Positions 55,329-63,065 of a DNA stretch of 64,000 bases are shown here, piece after piece; position 1 is the stretch's first letter, and each line of letters begins with the position of its first letter. The DNA is taken from the NCBI RefSeq assembly GCF_010550675.1, contig NZ_JAAGOA010000005.1:233524-297523 (forward strand), read 5' to 3'. The translations under genes and the position numbers were made by a program. The notes below the pieces were generated by a model that saw nothing but the letters and a program-made list of their open reading frames with translations, was not told the origin of the DNA and searched no databases. This DNA is from Phytoactinopolyspora halotolerans. Lineage in GTDB: Bacteria; Actinomycetota; Actinomycetes; Jiangellales; Jiangellaceae.

Positions 55329-55363
55329 CCGGCGCCGACACGAGGCAACGTCGTCATTGAATG

Positions 55364-55377
55364 TTCAAACGATTGCA
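55364..55377. promoter_or_regulatory. LacI-type operator before nagB
   Basis: TTCAAACGATTGCA; reversed it reads TGCAATCGTTTGAA and matches the first site (TGCAAACGTTTGAT) at 12 of 14 positions. It lies in the 64-base gap before nagB, 5 bases from AAGGAG and 16 from the start codon. Confidence 0.65.
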
Positions 55378-55392
55378 CAACCAAGGAGACCC

Positions 55393-56142
55393 ATGCCTGG
55401 AACGATCGACCGCCTCCCGGACCTGCATGTCCTGCCGACCAGACGCGCCCTCGGTCGACAGGCCGGCGCCGTGGCCGCCGATGCCGTGCGGACCGTTCTC
55501 GCCGAACGCGGCTCCGCCCGCATCATGCTGGCGGCCGCGCCGAGCCAGGAGGAGACGCTCAAGGTATTCGCCGCCTCGCCGGATATCGACTGGTCGGCGG
55601 TCGAGCTGTTCCACATGGACGATTACGTCGGGCTCGCGCCGGACGCGCCGCAGGGTTTCGCGAACTGGCTGCAGACCGTGGTCGTCGACCACATGCCCGG
55701 CGCGACGTTCCACCGCATCGACACGTCGGCCGAACCCGAAGAGGCGGCCCGGCAGTATGAGCACACGATGGGGGACGAGCCGTTCGACCTCGTCTTCCTC
55801 GGCCTCGGCGTCAACGGCCACCTGGCCTTTAACGATCCTCCGGCCGATCTCGCCGATCCCCGTGGCGCCAAGGTGGTGGCGCTCGACGAGATCTGCCGGC
55901 AGCAGCAGGTGGACGAGGGCCACTTCCCCACGCTCGACGACGTGCCGCCCACCGCCATCACCGTGACCATCCCTCGCCTACTGAACGCCACCGAGGTCAT
56001 CGCGTCCGTGCCCGGAACGGCGAAACGCAAAGCCGTGGCGAACACCCTGAACCAGCCGATCAGCGGGGACCATCCGGGCACCGCCCTGCGCACCCACCCC
56101 CGGGTGACGATGTTCCTCGACACCGAGTCCGACCCGCGATGA
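55393..56142 (+). CDS. nagB: Glucosamine-6-phosphate deaminase
   Basis: 249 residues. Converts glucosamine-6-phosphate to fructose-6-phosphate and ammonia. Family features: MLAAAPSQEETLKVFA (sugar-phosphate loop), VELFHMDDYVGL, FDLVFLGLGVNGHLAFNDPP (active-site loop), and PRLLNATEVIASVPGTAKRKAVANTL. ATG after AAGGAG; own operator just upstream. Stop overlaps the SIS gene start (ATGA). Confidence 0.95.
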   Translation: MPGTIDRLPDLHVLPTRRALGRQAGAVAADAVRTVLAERGSARIMLAAAPSQEETLKVFAASPDIDWSAVELFHMDDYVGLAPDAPQGFANWLQTVVVDHMPGATFHRIDTSAEPEEAARQYEHTMGDEPFDLVFLGLGVNGHLAFNDPPADLADPRGAKVVALDEICRQQQVDEGHFPTLDDVPPTAITVTIPRLLNATEVIASVPGTAKRKAVANTLNQPISGDHPGTALRTHPRVTMFLDTESDPR

Positions 56143-56924
56143 CGAGCGAATCCGCCACGCGGGCGGAGGTCACACGGCTGGGCGAGGCGTACGCGGACCG
56201 CCTTCGCGGCCTGTTCGATGCCGTCCTCGAGTCCAACGGCGACGCCATCGCCGACGCGGCGGGCGTACTGGCGGACCGGGTCGCGGCCGACCGTCTCATC
56301 CACGTCTACGGGCCCGGTGGCCATTCCAACCTGGCCGCTCAGGAGATCTTCTACCGGCCCGGCAGCCTCATGCATGTCTCGGCCATTCTGGATGAGGGCA
56401 CGTTGCTGTCGTCCGGCGCGCTGCGCTCCACCGCCACCGAACGGACCCCGGGCTACGGGGCGGACGTGGTCGCCGCCGCGGGGCTCGTGGACGGCGACGT
56501 CCTCGTCCTGGTCAACGCGTTCGGCATCAACAGTGCCGTGATCGACGCGGCGAGGGAGGCCAGGAACAGGGGCGTCACCACGGTCGGCGTCTCGTCGCGT
56601 GCCGCCGCCATCGAGGCCCCGGCCGATCATCCCGCCCGGCACCCGGACCGGCTGAACCTCCACGATGTGGTCGATCTGCATATCGACTCGCACGTGCCCA
56701 CGGGTGACACCGTCATCGAGCTCGGTCCCGCGGGCCCGTGGACCGGTGGCGTATCGACGTCGGCCAACGCCTTCTGTCTACAGTGGCTGATCATGACGAC
56801 GATCGCTGTGCTCACCGAGCGCGGGCACCAGGCGCCGGTGTGGCGGTCACGGAACGCCGCGGGCGGGGATGAGGCGAACGCTCGCGGCATCGAACGTCTT
56901 CAGGGAAGGGTGACGCACCTGTGA
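56139..56924 (+). CDS. SIS-domain (sugar isomerase-like) protein
   Basis: 261 residues. SIS fold: AADRLIHVYGPGGHSNLAAQEIFYRPG, DVLVLVNAFGINSAVIDAAREARNRGVTTVGVSSR, and a C-terminal helix with NAFCLQWLIMTTIAVL. The family binds phosphosugars; those resembling UPF0309 stand in amino-sugar operons with no clear reaction. No second SIS domain, so not GlmS-like. Overlaps nagB by 4 bases and nagA by 4, a tight operon. Confidence 0.88.
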   Translation: MTSESATRAEVTRLGEAYADRLRGLFDAVLESNGDAIADAAGVLADRVAADRLIHVYGPGGHSNLAAQEIFYRPGSLMHVSAILDEGTLLSSGALRSTATERTPGYGADVVAAAGLVDGDVLVLVNAFGINSAVIDAAREARNRGVTTVGVSSRAAAIEAPADHPARHPDRLNLHDVVDLHIDSHVPTGDTVIELGPAGPWTGGVSTSANAFCLQWLIMTTIAVLTERGHQAPVWRSRNAAGGDEANARGIERLQGRVTHL

Positions 56925-58078
56925 CACACGCCCGGTCCGTGTCCGGTCGCCTTCCTGGAGGTGAGGCCGCCGTCACGGTCCATTACACCGATGAGGCGAT
57001 CGTCGCCGTGGATACAGCCCCCACCGAATCGCCCGAGTCTCTGCCGCTGCTCACCGCCGGGCTGATCGATCTGCAGGTCAACGGCTACGCCGGACTGGAC
57101 ATCAACAGCGCGTACGTCAGCGCCGAGACCGTCGCCGAGCTCAGTGACCGGCTCGCCCGGATCGGAGTGACGAGCTGGGCGCCCACCGTCATCACCGCCG
57201 ACGAGGCACGCATCCTGCACGCGCTGCACCAGATCGACCTGGCCCGGTCCACCGACCCGTTGGTCCGGGCGGCGGTGCCGATGGTGCACGTCGAAGGACC
57301 GTTCATCTCTGATCGCGACGGCGCGCGCGGCGTGCACGACCCCGCATCGATCCGCCCGCTCGACGCGGACGAGGTCGAGCGGTGGGCCGCCCACGGGCCG
57401 ATCGGCCTGGTCACCGTGTCGCCGCACACCGACGACGCCCCCGACCACATCGCGCGGATCCGGGCACTCGGCATCGAGGTGGCGATCGGCCACACGCACG
57501 CCTCCCCGGAACAGATCCGCCGTGCGGTGGACGCCGGAGCCCGGTACTCGACCCACCTGGGCAACGGAATCCCGCCGATGCTGCCTCGGCACCCGAATCC
57601 GATCTGGACACAACTCGCGGACGACCGCCTCACCACCGGCATCATCGCCGACGGCCATCACCTGCCGGCCGAGGTGCTCGAAGTGATGCTGCGGGCGAAG
57701 ACCCCGGCGCGCGCATTCCTGGTCTCCGATCTGACCGCCATCGGCGGCCTGGCTCCAGGACGGTACGAGACGCCGGTGGGCGGGCAGGTCGAGCTCGAGG
57801 AGTCCGGCCGGCTCTCCTACGTCGGCACCGAGATGCTGGCCGGCGCCGCCTCCACCCTCGTGGACGGGGTCCGGACCGTCGCCACCGGTACCACGTTCTC
57901 GCTGGCGGACGCAGTCGGTCTGGCGACGACCGTCCCCGGAAGCATCGTGGCAGGCCGGCGGCCCGGACTAGGCAGGCTCAGCATCGGCTCGCCGCCCGAC
58001 CTCGTGCTGTGGGAAGCGGACGGCGACAACCTCGGCGAATCCGTCACCGTCGTCCAGTCCGGGCGGATGGTCAGCTGA
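56921..58078 (+). CDS. nagA: N-acetylglucosamine-6-phosphate deacetylase
   Basis: 385 residues. Amidohydrolase that removes the acetyl group before NagB. Metal-site motifs: VHVEGPFIS (Glu), GHTHASPEQI (His), RYSTHLGNG (His), and VSDLTAIGG (catalytic Asp). PGLIDLQVNG-like start of the barrel (TAGLIDLQVNGYAG). Opens with ATG? no, GTG at 56921, overlapping the SIS stop. Completes the pathway GlcNAc-6-P to fructose-6-P. No GlcNAc kinase or PTS gene is in the cluster. The last 8 bases overlap the convergent DUF488 gene. Confidence 0.93.
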   Translation: MTHARSVSGRLPGGEAAVTVHYTDEAIVAVDTAPTESPESLPLLTAGLIDLQVNGYAGLDINSAYVSAETVAELSDRLARIGVTSWAPTVITADEARILHALHQIDLARSTDPLVRAAVPMVHVEGPFISDRDGARGVHDPASIRPLDADEVERWAAHGPIGLVTVSPHTDDAPDHIARIRALGIEVAIGHTHASPEQIRRAVDAGARYSTHLGNGIPPMLPRHPNPIWTQLADDRLTTGIIADGHHLPAEVLEVMLRAKTPARAFLVSDLTAIGGLAPGRYETPVGGQVELEESGRLSYVGTEMLAGAASTLVDGVRTVATGTTFSLADAVGLATTVPGSIVAGRRPGLGRLSIGSPPDLVLWEADGDNLGESVTVVQSGRMVS

Positions 58079-58445
58079 GGCGCTCGCGGAGCAGTTCAGC
58101 GAGGACAGCGGCCTGGCTGTGCCCGGGGTCCTTGGTCGCGGTAAGCAGACACAGCGGCCCTGAACGGGCGAGATCGTGCACGTGCGCCATGGCGTCGGCC
58201 CGCTCGGCGTCGTGGAGCTCGGCTCGATAGCGGCGAGCGAACTCGGCGAACCGCTCCGGGCGGTGCCCGTACCATTTCCGCAGTTCGGTCGACGGTGCAA
58301 CGTCCTTGCACCATTCGTCGATGTCAGCGTCGTCCTTGCGCAATCCGCGGGGCCAGACCCGGTCGACCAGGACGCGCGCACCGTCCGTGTCCTTCCGCGG
58401 TTCGTACACCCTGCGGACCGCGACCCGCGGCTCGCTCGTCGTCAT
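58071..58445 (-). CDS. DUF488 family protein
   Basis: 124 residues, small soluble protein of the DUF488 type, recognisable by VRRVYEPRKDTDGARVLVDRVWPRGLRKDDADIDEWCKDVAPSTELRKWYGH and the closing LLTATKDPGHSQAAVLAELL. Function not established; members are often stress-linked. ATG start. Convergent with nagA, overlapping by 8 bases. Confidence 0.9.
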   Translation of the reverse strand: MTTSEPRVAVRRVYEPRKDTDGARVLVDRVWPRGLRKDDADIDEWCKDVAPSTELRKWYGHRPERFAEFARRYRAELHDAERADAMAHVHDLARSGPLCLLTATKDPGHSQAAVLAELLRERLS

Positions 58446-58587
58446 GCCTCCTCGCCTCGCTCGGCTCCATCATAGAGAGCAGCGTCGCGTGCTGTGAGGT
58501 CTCTGACCCACGAGTGAGAGGACGCCGTGATCAGACGTGAGCGGGTTCGGCGCATCAGCCGATCCTGCGGTCACATAGGGTTCGACC

Positions 58588-59817
58588 ATGCGTGAGAGTG
58601 CCCGTCCTGCCCGCCGCACCTCGAGCGTCCGCAGGGAACTGGTGTTCATCGGCCTGGCCGGGTGTGTGGCGCTGGCTCTGAGCGCATGCGGAGAGGCAGA
58701 GTCCGGCTCGGATGACCGGACCTCCGAAGCGGCCGCTGCAGGAGGCGGTGCGGCCCACCGGCCGACGTCTCCCACACCGGAGGACATCGCCGAGGAAGCC
58801 TGGACCGAACGGGTCTTCGACAGGGTGGACGTCGCCTACATCGATGAGGACGGCGACGAGCACAGTTCACTGCCAGAGGATCAACGCGGCTGGGTGGCGC
58901 GGATCCACCTGGTGTACGAGATCGAACGGCTGCCGGCGAACCACGCGTCGGAGCTGGTCGCCGAGCTCACTTCGGACTATGCCGACTCCGAGGCGGGGCC
59001 GGCCATGCAGATCTGGCTCCGTCCGGCCGCCGAGGCCGACGTGGCGGCACTCGCGTATCCGCTCCCAGCGGACGGCGTCGATCCCGTCGCTGACGCGTAC
59101 CTTATGGCGGAGACGCCCGGCGTGACGCGTGCGGTGTTCGACGGCGATACGGCCGACGTCCGGGTTCACGACTCAGATGATCTGGCGAAGGTCGCAGACG
59201 TCGCCGCCGTGCACGGTGTCGCGGTCGAACGGATACAGACGGCCGACGGCACGTCGTCGCTGGACGTCGCCGACGTCCCGGCGCGCCCGAAGCGCATCGA
59301 GCCGGAGACGTGGCCGGAGGACCCGGACGCTCCGGACTGCTCACCAGCCGATCTCTGGCTGGAGATCGCCGGACACGACGCCGCCACCGGCCATCGCGCC
59401 ATGATCCTTGGGGCGACGAACGTCGGAGACCGACCATGCGCATTGGAGGGCTACCCGGAGCTGGGGTTCCGCGCGCTGGACGGCAGCGATCTCGACGTCG
59501 CGGTGACTCAGGGCCGATCCTTCATGGGCAACGATCCAGGTCCACGCCGCGAAGTGCTTCCCACAGGTGCTCGCGCCTTCGCCGTGGTCGGATGGGACGC
59601 GATGCCCACTGCAGAATACCCGGAAGGGTCGGGCAACCGGCCGGCCGTAGCCGCCGAGGTCCTGCTGGCGGCTGAGCCCGGGACTCCGATGCACGAACTA
59701 CCGCTGACGTCGTTTGTGTTCCCGTCCCCTTCGTTGCCGACGATGAGCACGCTCGACATTGTGGACGGCGGCGAGGTGGCGGTAACCGCCTGGGCGCCAG
59801 AAGGCACGGCCTTCTGA
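58588..59817 (+). CDS. Lipoprotein with DUF4232 domain
   Basis: 409 residues. Signal peptide with lipobox LSAC (about residue 35). A middle domain of unknown type (about 60-235) is followed by DUF4232 (about 250-400): CSPADLWLEIAGHDAATGHRAMILGATNVGDRPCALEGYPELGFRALDG with its conserved Cys pair, and LLAAEPGTPMHELPLTSFVF at the end. DUF4232 proteins of actinobacteria are surface lipoproteins of unknown role. ATG start at 58588. Confidence 0.85.
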   Translation: MRESARPARRTSSVRRELVFIGLAGCVALALSACGEAESGSDDRTSEAAAAGGGAAHRPTSPTPEDIAEEAWTERVFDRVDVAYIDEDGDEHSSLPEDQRGWVARIHLVYEIERLPANHASELVAELTSDYADSEAGPAMQIWLRPAAEADVAALAYPLPADGVDPVADAYLMAETPGVTRAVFDGDTADVRVHDSDDLAKVADVAAVHGVAVERIQTADGTSSLDVADVPARPKRIEPETWPEDPDAPDCSPADLWLEIAGHDAATGHRAMILGATNVGDRPCALEGYPELGFRALDGSDLDVAVTQGRSFMGNDPGPRREVLPTGARAFAVVGWDAMPTAEYPEGSGNRPAVAAEVLLAAEPGTPMHELPLTSFVFPSPSLPTMSTLDIVDGGEVAVTAWAPEGTAF

Positions 59818-59852
59818 GCTTCCCCACGACTGACTTCTTCTACCCCTATCCC

Positions 59853-59877
59853 CTACTTGACACGTCGCGTCAAGTAG
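59853..59877. promoter_or_regulatory. 25-bp palindrome over the promoter of the small HTH gene
   Basis: Arms CTACTTGACACG and CGCGTCAAGTAG around a single T (11 of 12 paired). TTGACA inside the left arm (59857-59862) can be the -35 box and TATGGT (59882-59887) the -10, with a 19-base spacer. The predicted transcript begins at or next to the ATG at 59894, so it would be leaderless. A protein bound to the palindrome would cover the -35 box. Confidence 0.6.
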
Positions 59878-59893
59878 CGGATATGGTGAGCAC

Positions 59894-60418
59894 ATGCTGC
59901 ACGGGACAGAAGGCGCGACGCAGGTGCACGTCGATCTTGTCGAGCATCTGGTCGCGCTGGTAACGGTCCGCTTGATCGATCCCCTGGCCATCCTCCTGGA
60001 CGATGCCGTTGCGGCAGCCCAGGATCGAGTTCGGATCGAGGCTCAGACGTGGTCGGCGCAGCTACTCGGGCCGGACGACCGTCGTGCCGTGGACACTGCC
60101 GCACGGCTGATCTCGGCCCTGTACCCGGGCGACGAAGCCTTTGATCCACCCCCGGACTGGTGGTCCACGCCGTTCGGACAGGTGGTGCTGTGCCGCATGG
60201 GGCATCCGGCGCGGGAGAGTGTCACCTACGCCGTCGCCGGAGCCATGCTCGGCATCACCCGGCAAGGTGTCCATGACCTCGTGGGACGCGGCAAGCTACA
60301 GCGCCACCCGGATGGTGGCGTCACGACGGCCTCCGTCCGTGACCGGGCGGTCAGACGGATCTCGTCGACCGCCACATCGCACGACGAGCATACCGACACG
60401 GATCGGAATGACAGATGA
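59894..60418 (+). CDS. Small protein with C-terminal helix-turn-helix, likely autoregulator
   Basis: 174 residues. The N-terminal two thirds have no domain I recognise (VEHLVALVTVRLIDPLAILLDDAVAAAQDR). Near the C terminus, SVTYAVAGAMLGITRQGVHDLVGRGKLQRHPDGGVTTASVRDRA is an excisionase/MerR-like helix-turn-helix. ATG is at the expected transcription start (no ribosome site). The stop overlaps the next hydrolase gene by 4 bases (ATGA), so the two form one operon under the 25-bp palindrome. Acting as own repressor is inference. Confidence 0.75.
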   Translation: MLHGTEGATQVHVDLVEHLVALVTVRLIDPLAILLDDAVAAAQDRVRIEAQTWSAQLLGPDDRRAVDTAARLISALYPGDEAFDPPPDWWSTPFGQVVLCRMGHPARESVTYAVAGAMLGITRQGVHDLVGRGKLQRHPDGGVTTASVRDRAVRRISSTATSHDEHTDTDRNDR

Positions 60419-61212
60419 ATACAACGACGGACATGTTCGTGCAGAACGGGCAGCTCCCCATCGCCGTCCGAGAGTACGGCGGCTCCGGGCAGCCGGTGAT
60501 ATTGCTGCATGGGGCCGGCGGCGACATGAGCGCATGGGACTCAGTCGGGCCAACGCTCGCCGCGGGTCTCCGGCCCGTCGCGATCGACCTGCGCGGCCAC
60601 GGGACGTCCGGGGACGGCCCATGGAGCTGGGACGCGGCTCTGTCGGACCTGGAAGCTGTGGCCGACGAGCTCGACCTGCGCCGCCCAGCCGTCGCCGGTC
60701 ACTCTCTGGGCGGCAGTCTGGCCGCCCGCTGGGCACACCGGCATCCCGAATGTCCGGCTGTGGTCAGCCTCGACGGCCACCGTGCACCGGTGACAAGCCA
60801 GGACAACTATGACCCTGAGGCGGCCGGCCTGACCACCCAGGAGCTCGACCATCTCGTCACACGGCTGAACGCGATGTTCGATGCGCAAGCCGCCACGTCG
60901 AACCGGCCTCGTGCCGACATGATGGAGGCGCTCCGCGCGAGCGTACAAAGCGACAGTCTCCCCGTGTTCGCCGAATTGACCGTGCCCGTGCTACTCGTCC
61001 TCGCCACTCGCAGCATGCCCGGCTTGCCCGCGGAACTGGAGCCCCTGATGGTCGCGTTCCGGGCCGGTCTACGCCGCGATGTCGAGGCCTTGGCCGCGTC
61101 ACATTCCCACCTCCACGTCCGCGAGATCGACGGGACCCATGGGCTGCTGTTCGAGATGCCGACCGAGGTGGCCGAGATGATCTCTACCTTCGTCGCACGG
61201 GCGACCGCGTAG
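60415..61212 (+). CDS. Alpha/beta hydrolase
   Basis: 265 residues. VILLHGAGGDMSAWDSVG (oxyanion loop), nucleophile in VAGHSLGGSLAARWA (Ser about 102), and His in IDGTHGLLFEMP near the end. Short lid region. Substrate unknown; possible esterase, lactonase or haloperoxidase-like enzyme. Coupled to the HTH gene by a 4-base overlap. Confidence 0.88.
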   Translation: MNTTTDMFVQNGQLPIAVREYGGSGQPVILLHGAGGDMSAWDSVGPTLAAGLRPVAIDLRGHGTSGDGPWSWDAALSDLEAVADELDLRRPAVAGHSLGGSLAARWAHRHPECPAVVSLDGHRAPVTSQDNYDPEAAGLTTQELDHLVTRLNAMFDAQAATSNRPRADMMEALRASVQSDSLPVFAELTVPVLLVLATRSMPGLPAELEPLMVAFRAGLRRDVEALAASHSHLHVREIDGTHGLLFEMPTEVAEMISTFVARATA

Positions 61213-61255
61213 CGGCGCCGCGGCCGTGGACGGGACATTCCGGTCGACGATCGCT

Positions 61256-61681
61256 TCACGACTCCGGTACGACGACATCCTTGGGCTGGGTCAGCCGCCA
61301 ATGGTTGCCGAACGGGTCGCGGAACGCGGCGTCGATGCCGTAAAAACGTTCCTCGGGTTCCTCGATGAACTCGACGCCCTTCGCCTTGAGGTCCCGGTAG
61401 GTGGCCCAACAGTCGTCCGTACGGAATGCGCCCGGTCCGAGATATCCGGTCGCCACCAACGACTGGAGCTGATCGGCGATCTCCTTCTGCACCACCGGAG
61501 GTTCGGGAACCACCAGCATGATCGCCAGATCCGGCTGCGCCGGGGCGTGGACCACGAACCAATGGAACCCGTCGCGAACCATGTCCACGCTGACCTCGAG
61601 GCCAAGGGTCCCGACGTAGAAGTCGCGAGCCTCGTCCATGTCCAAGACGTTGACGCAGACCAGTGCCATACCTGTGATCAC
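61256..61681 (-). CDS. VOC-family (glyoxalase-like) protein
   Basis: 141 residues, two beta-alpha-beta-beta-beta units: LVCVNVLDMDEARDFYVGTLGLEVSVDMV and DDCWATYRDLKAKGVEFIEEPEERFYGIDAAFRDPFGNHWRLTQ. Metal-dependent dioxygenase, isomerase or resistance protein; not decidable here. GTG at 61681 follows GGAGG by 6 bases; ATG at 61669 is an alternative. It ends an operon of AraC, hydrolase and VOC genes on the minus strand. Confidence 0.85.
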   Translation of the reverse strand: MITGMALVCVNVLDMDEARDFYVGTLGLEVSVDMVRDGFHWFVVHAPAQPDLAIMLVVPEPPVVQKEIADQLQSLVATGYLGPGAFRTDDCWATYRDLKAKGVEFIEEPEERFYGIDAAFRDPFGNHWRLTQPKDVVVPES

Positions 61682-61716
61682 GCACACCCTCCTCGAAGCA
61701 CTCGGTGACGATATTC

Positions 61717-62502
61717 TCACGGTCGACGGTCGGCGAACCGCGCGACGACGACCGAGGCGATGACGTCCGCGGCCACGTTATGGTCCTGGCCGTCGAGGAT
61801 GTCGTGGCCGGCGCCCGGGATCGCCGCAGCGGCCCGGGCGGCGGCGACCCGCATGAACTCCGGACTCTGCGAGCCCGCCAGCACCAGCGTCGCGGCCTCG
61901 ATCCGGGCGAACCGACCGGACGGTATCGTGCCGTCACCCATGATGGCGGCGTCGTAGGCGAGCGTCGGCGCCAGTCGCACGCCGGCCTCCCAGTACGGCG
62001 ATCGGCGGGCGCCTTCGATCATCTCCTCCGGCATGCCGACCTGCCGCATGAACAGCGTCAGCGCCTCATCCCGTCGTCCGCCGTCGAGCAATTCACTCAG
62101 GCGGCGAGCATAGGCGCGGCTCCTCTGCGCCGCCTCGGCGTCGATGCTGAACGGCGGCTCCCACATGATCAGGCTCTCGACCGGAAGGCCGTGCGCAGCG
62201 GCTTCCGCGGCCAGCACGGCACCGGAGGACAGCCCGAGCAGGCTCGCCGCGCCGCCGGCGGCGTCGATCAGAACCTGGATGTCCTCAACCTCGCGGGCGA
62301 CGGCGTAGGGATGCGTGTCACTGCTGTCGCCACGGCCGCGCCGATCGTAGTTGAGCACCGTCATATGCGGGGTCAGCGCCTCGGCGATCGGGACACCGAC
62401 CGCGCGAGCGCAGGAGGCGCCGGCCACCAGGATGATCGGCGGGCCCTGTCCCAGCTGGTCGAACGCGATCACCGTGCCGTCGGCCGACATGACCTTTTCC
62501 AT
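61717..62502 (-). CDS. Alpha/beta hydrolase
   Basis: 261 residues. PPIILVAGASCARAVG (oxyanion region), LNYDRRGRGDSSD, nucleophile in LLGLSSGAVLAAEAA (Ser about 99), late His in IPGAGHDILDGQDHNVAA. Typical of small-molecule esterases in AraC-regulated pairs. ATG 62502 is 7 bases after GAGAGGGG. 35 bases separate it from the VOC gene, 127 from the AraC gene, all on the same strand. Confidence 0.87.
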   Translation of the reverse strand: MEKVMSADGTVIAFDQLGQGPPIILVAGASCARAVGVPIAEALTPHMTVLNYDRRGRGDSSDTHPYAVAREVEDIQVLIDAAGGAASLLGLSSGAVLAAEAAAHGLPVESLIMWEPPFSIDAEAAQRSRAYARRLSELLDGGRRDEALTLFMRQVGMPEEMIEGARRSPYWEAGVRLAPTLAYDAAIMGDGTIPSGRFARIEAATLVLAGSQSPEFMRVAAARAAAAIPGAGHDILDGQDHNVAADVIASVVVARFADRRP

Positions 62503-62629
62503 CGCATACCCCTCTCGCCGTGACCAGCGAACGTCCCGCCGGCCGTCGACTCGACGATAGAGGCGCGTGCCACGCGACGGCTTCTCCAAAACGACTCTCT
62601 TCGTGCCGGATGATCTCCGCCGGTCAAGG

Positions 62630-63061
62630 TCACGGTGACGGTCGCGGCCGCGTCCACATCCGCACATAACACGCCGGAACCGGCACCGCGTCATCCGATG
62701 TGACGTGCGAGCGGTACGCGCTCGGGCTCTCGCCGACGAACCGACGGAATTGGGTGCTGAACGACCCCAGACTGGTGAAGCCGACGGCCAGGCAGACCTC
62801 GGTGACGGACAGCTCACCCACGCGGAGCAGGGCCTTGGCCCGCTCCATCCGGCGGCTCATGAGGTACTGGTGCGGTGTCTCCCCGAACGCCGCCTTGAAG
62901 CTCCGGCTGAAGTGCGTCGGCGACACCGATGCGCTGCGCGCCAGAGCCGCGATATCGAGCTGCTCGCCATACGCACGGTCGATCAGATCACGCACGCGCA
63001 GCAGGTGCCTCGCCAGCGGGACGGCGGGTCGAGTGCTCACCAGTCCATCGTCGCAGAGCAT
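62630..63061 (-). CDS. Short AraC-family regulator
   Basis: 143 residues, only the DNA-binding part of AraC proteins: LIDRAYGEQLDIAALARSASVSPTHFSRSFKAAFGETPHQYLMSRRMERAKALL and VTEVCLAVGFTSLGSFSTQFRRFVGESPSAYR. No sensor domain, as in MarA/SoxS-like regulators. ATG 4 bases after the stop of the preceding BTAD gene. Probable regulator of the hydrolase and VOC genes downstream. Confidence 0.9.
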   Translation of the reverse strand: MLCDDGLVSTRPAVPLARHLLRVRDLIDRAYGEQLDIAALARSASVSPTHFSRSFKAAFGETPHQYLMSRRMERAKALLRVGELSVTEVCLAVGFTSLGSFSTQFRRFVGESPSAYRSHVTSDDAVPVPACYVRMWTRPRPSP

Positions 63062-63065
63062 AGTG

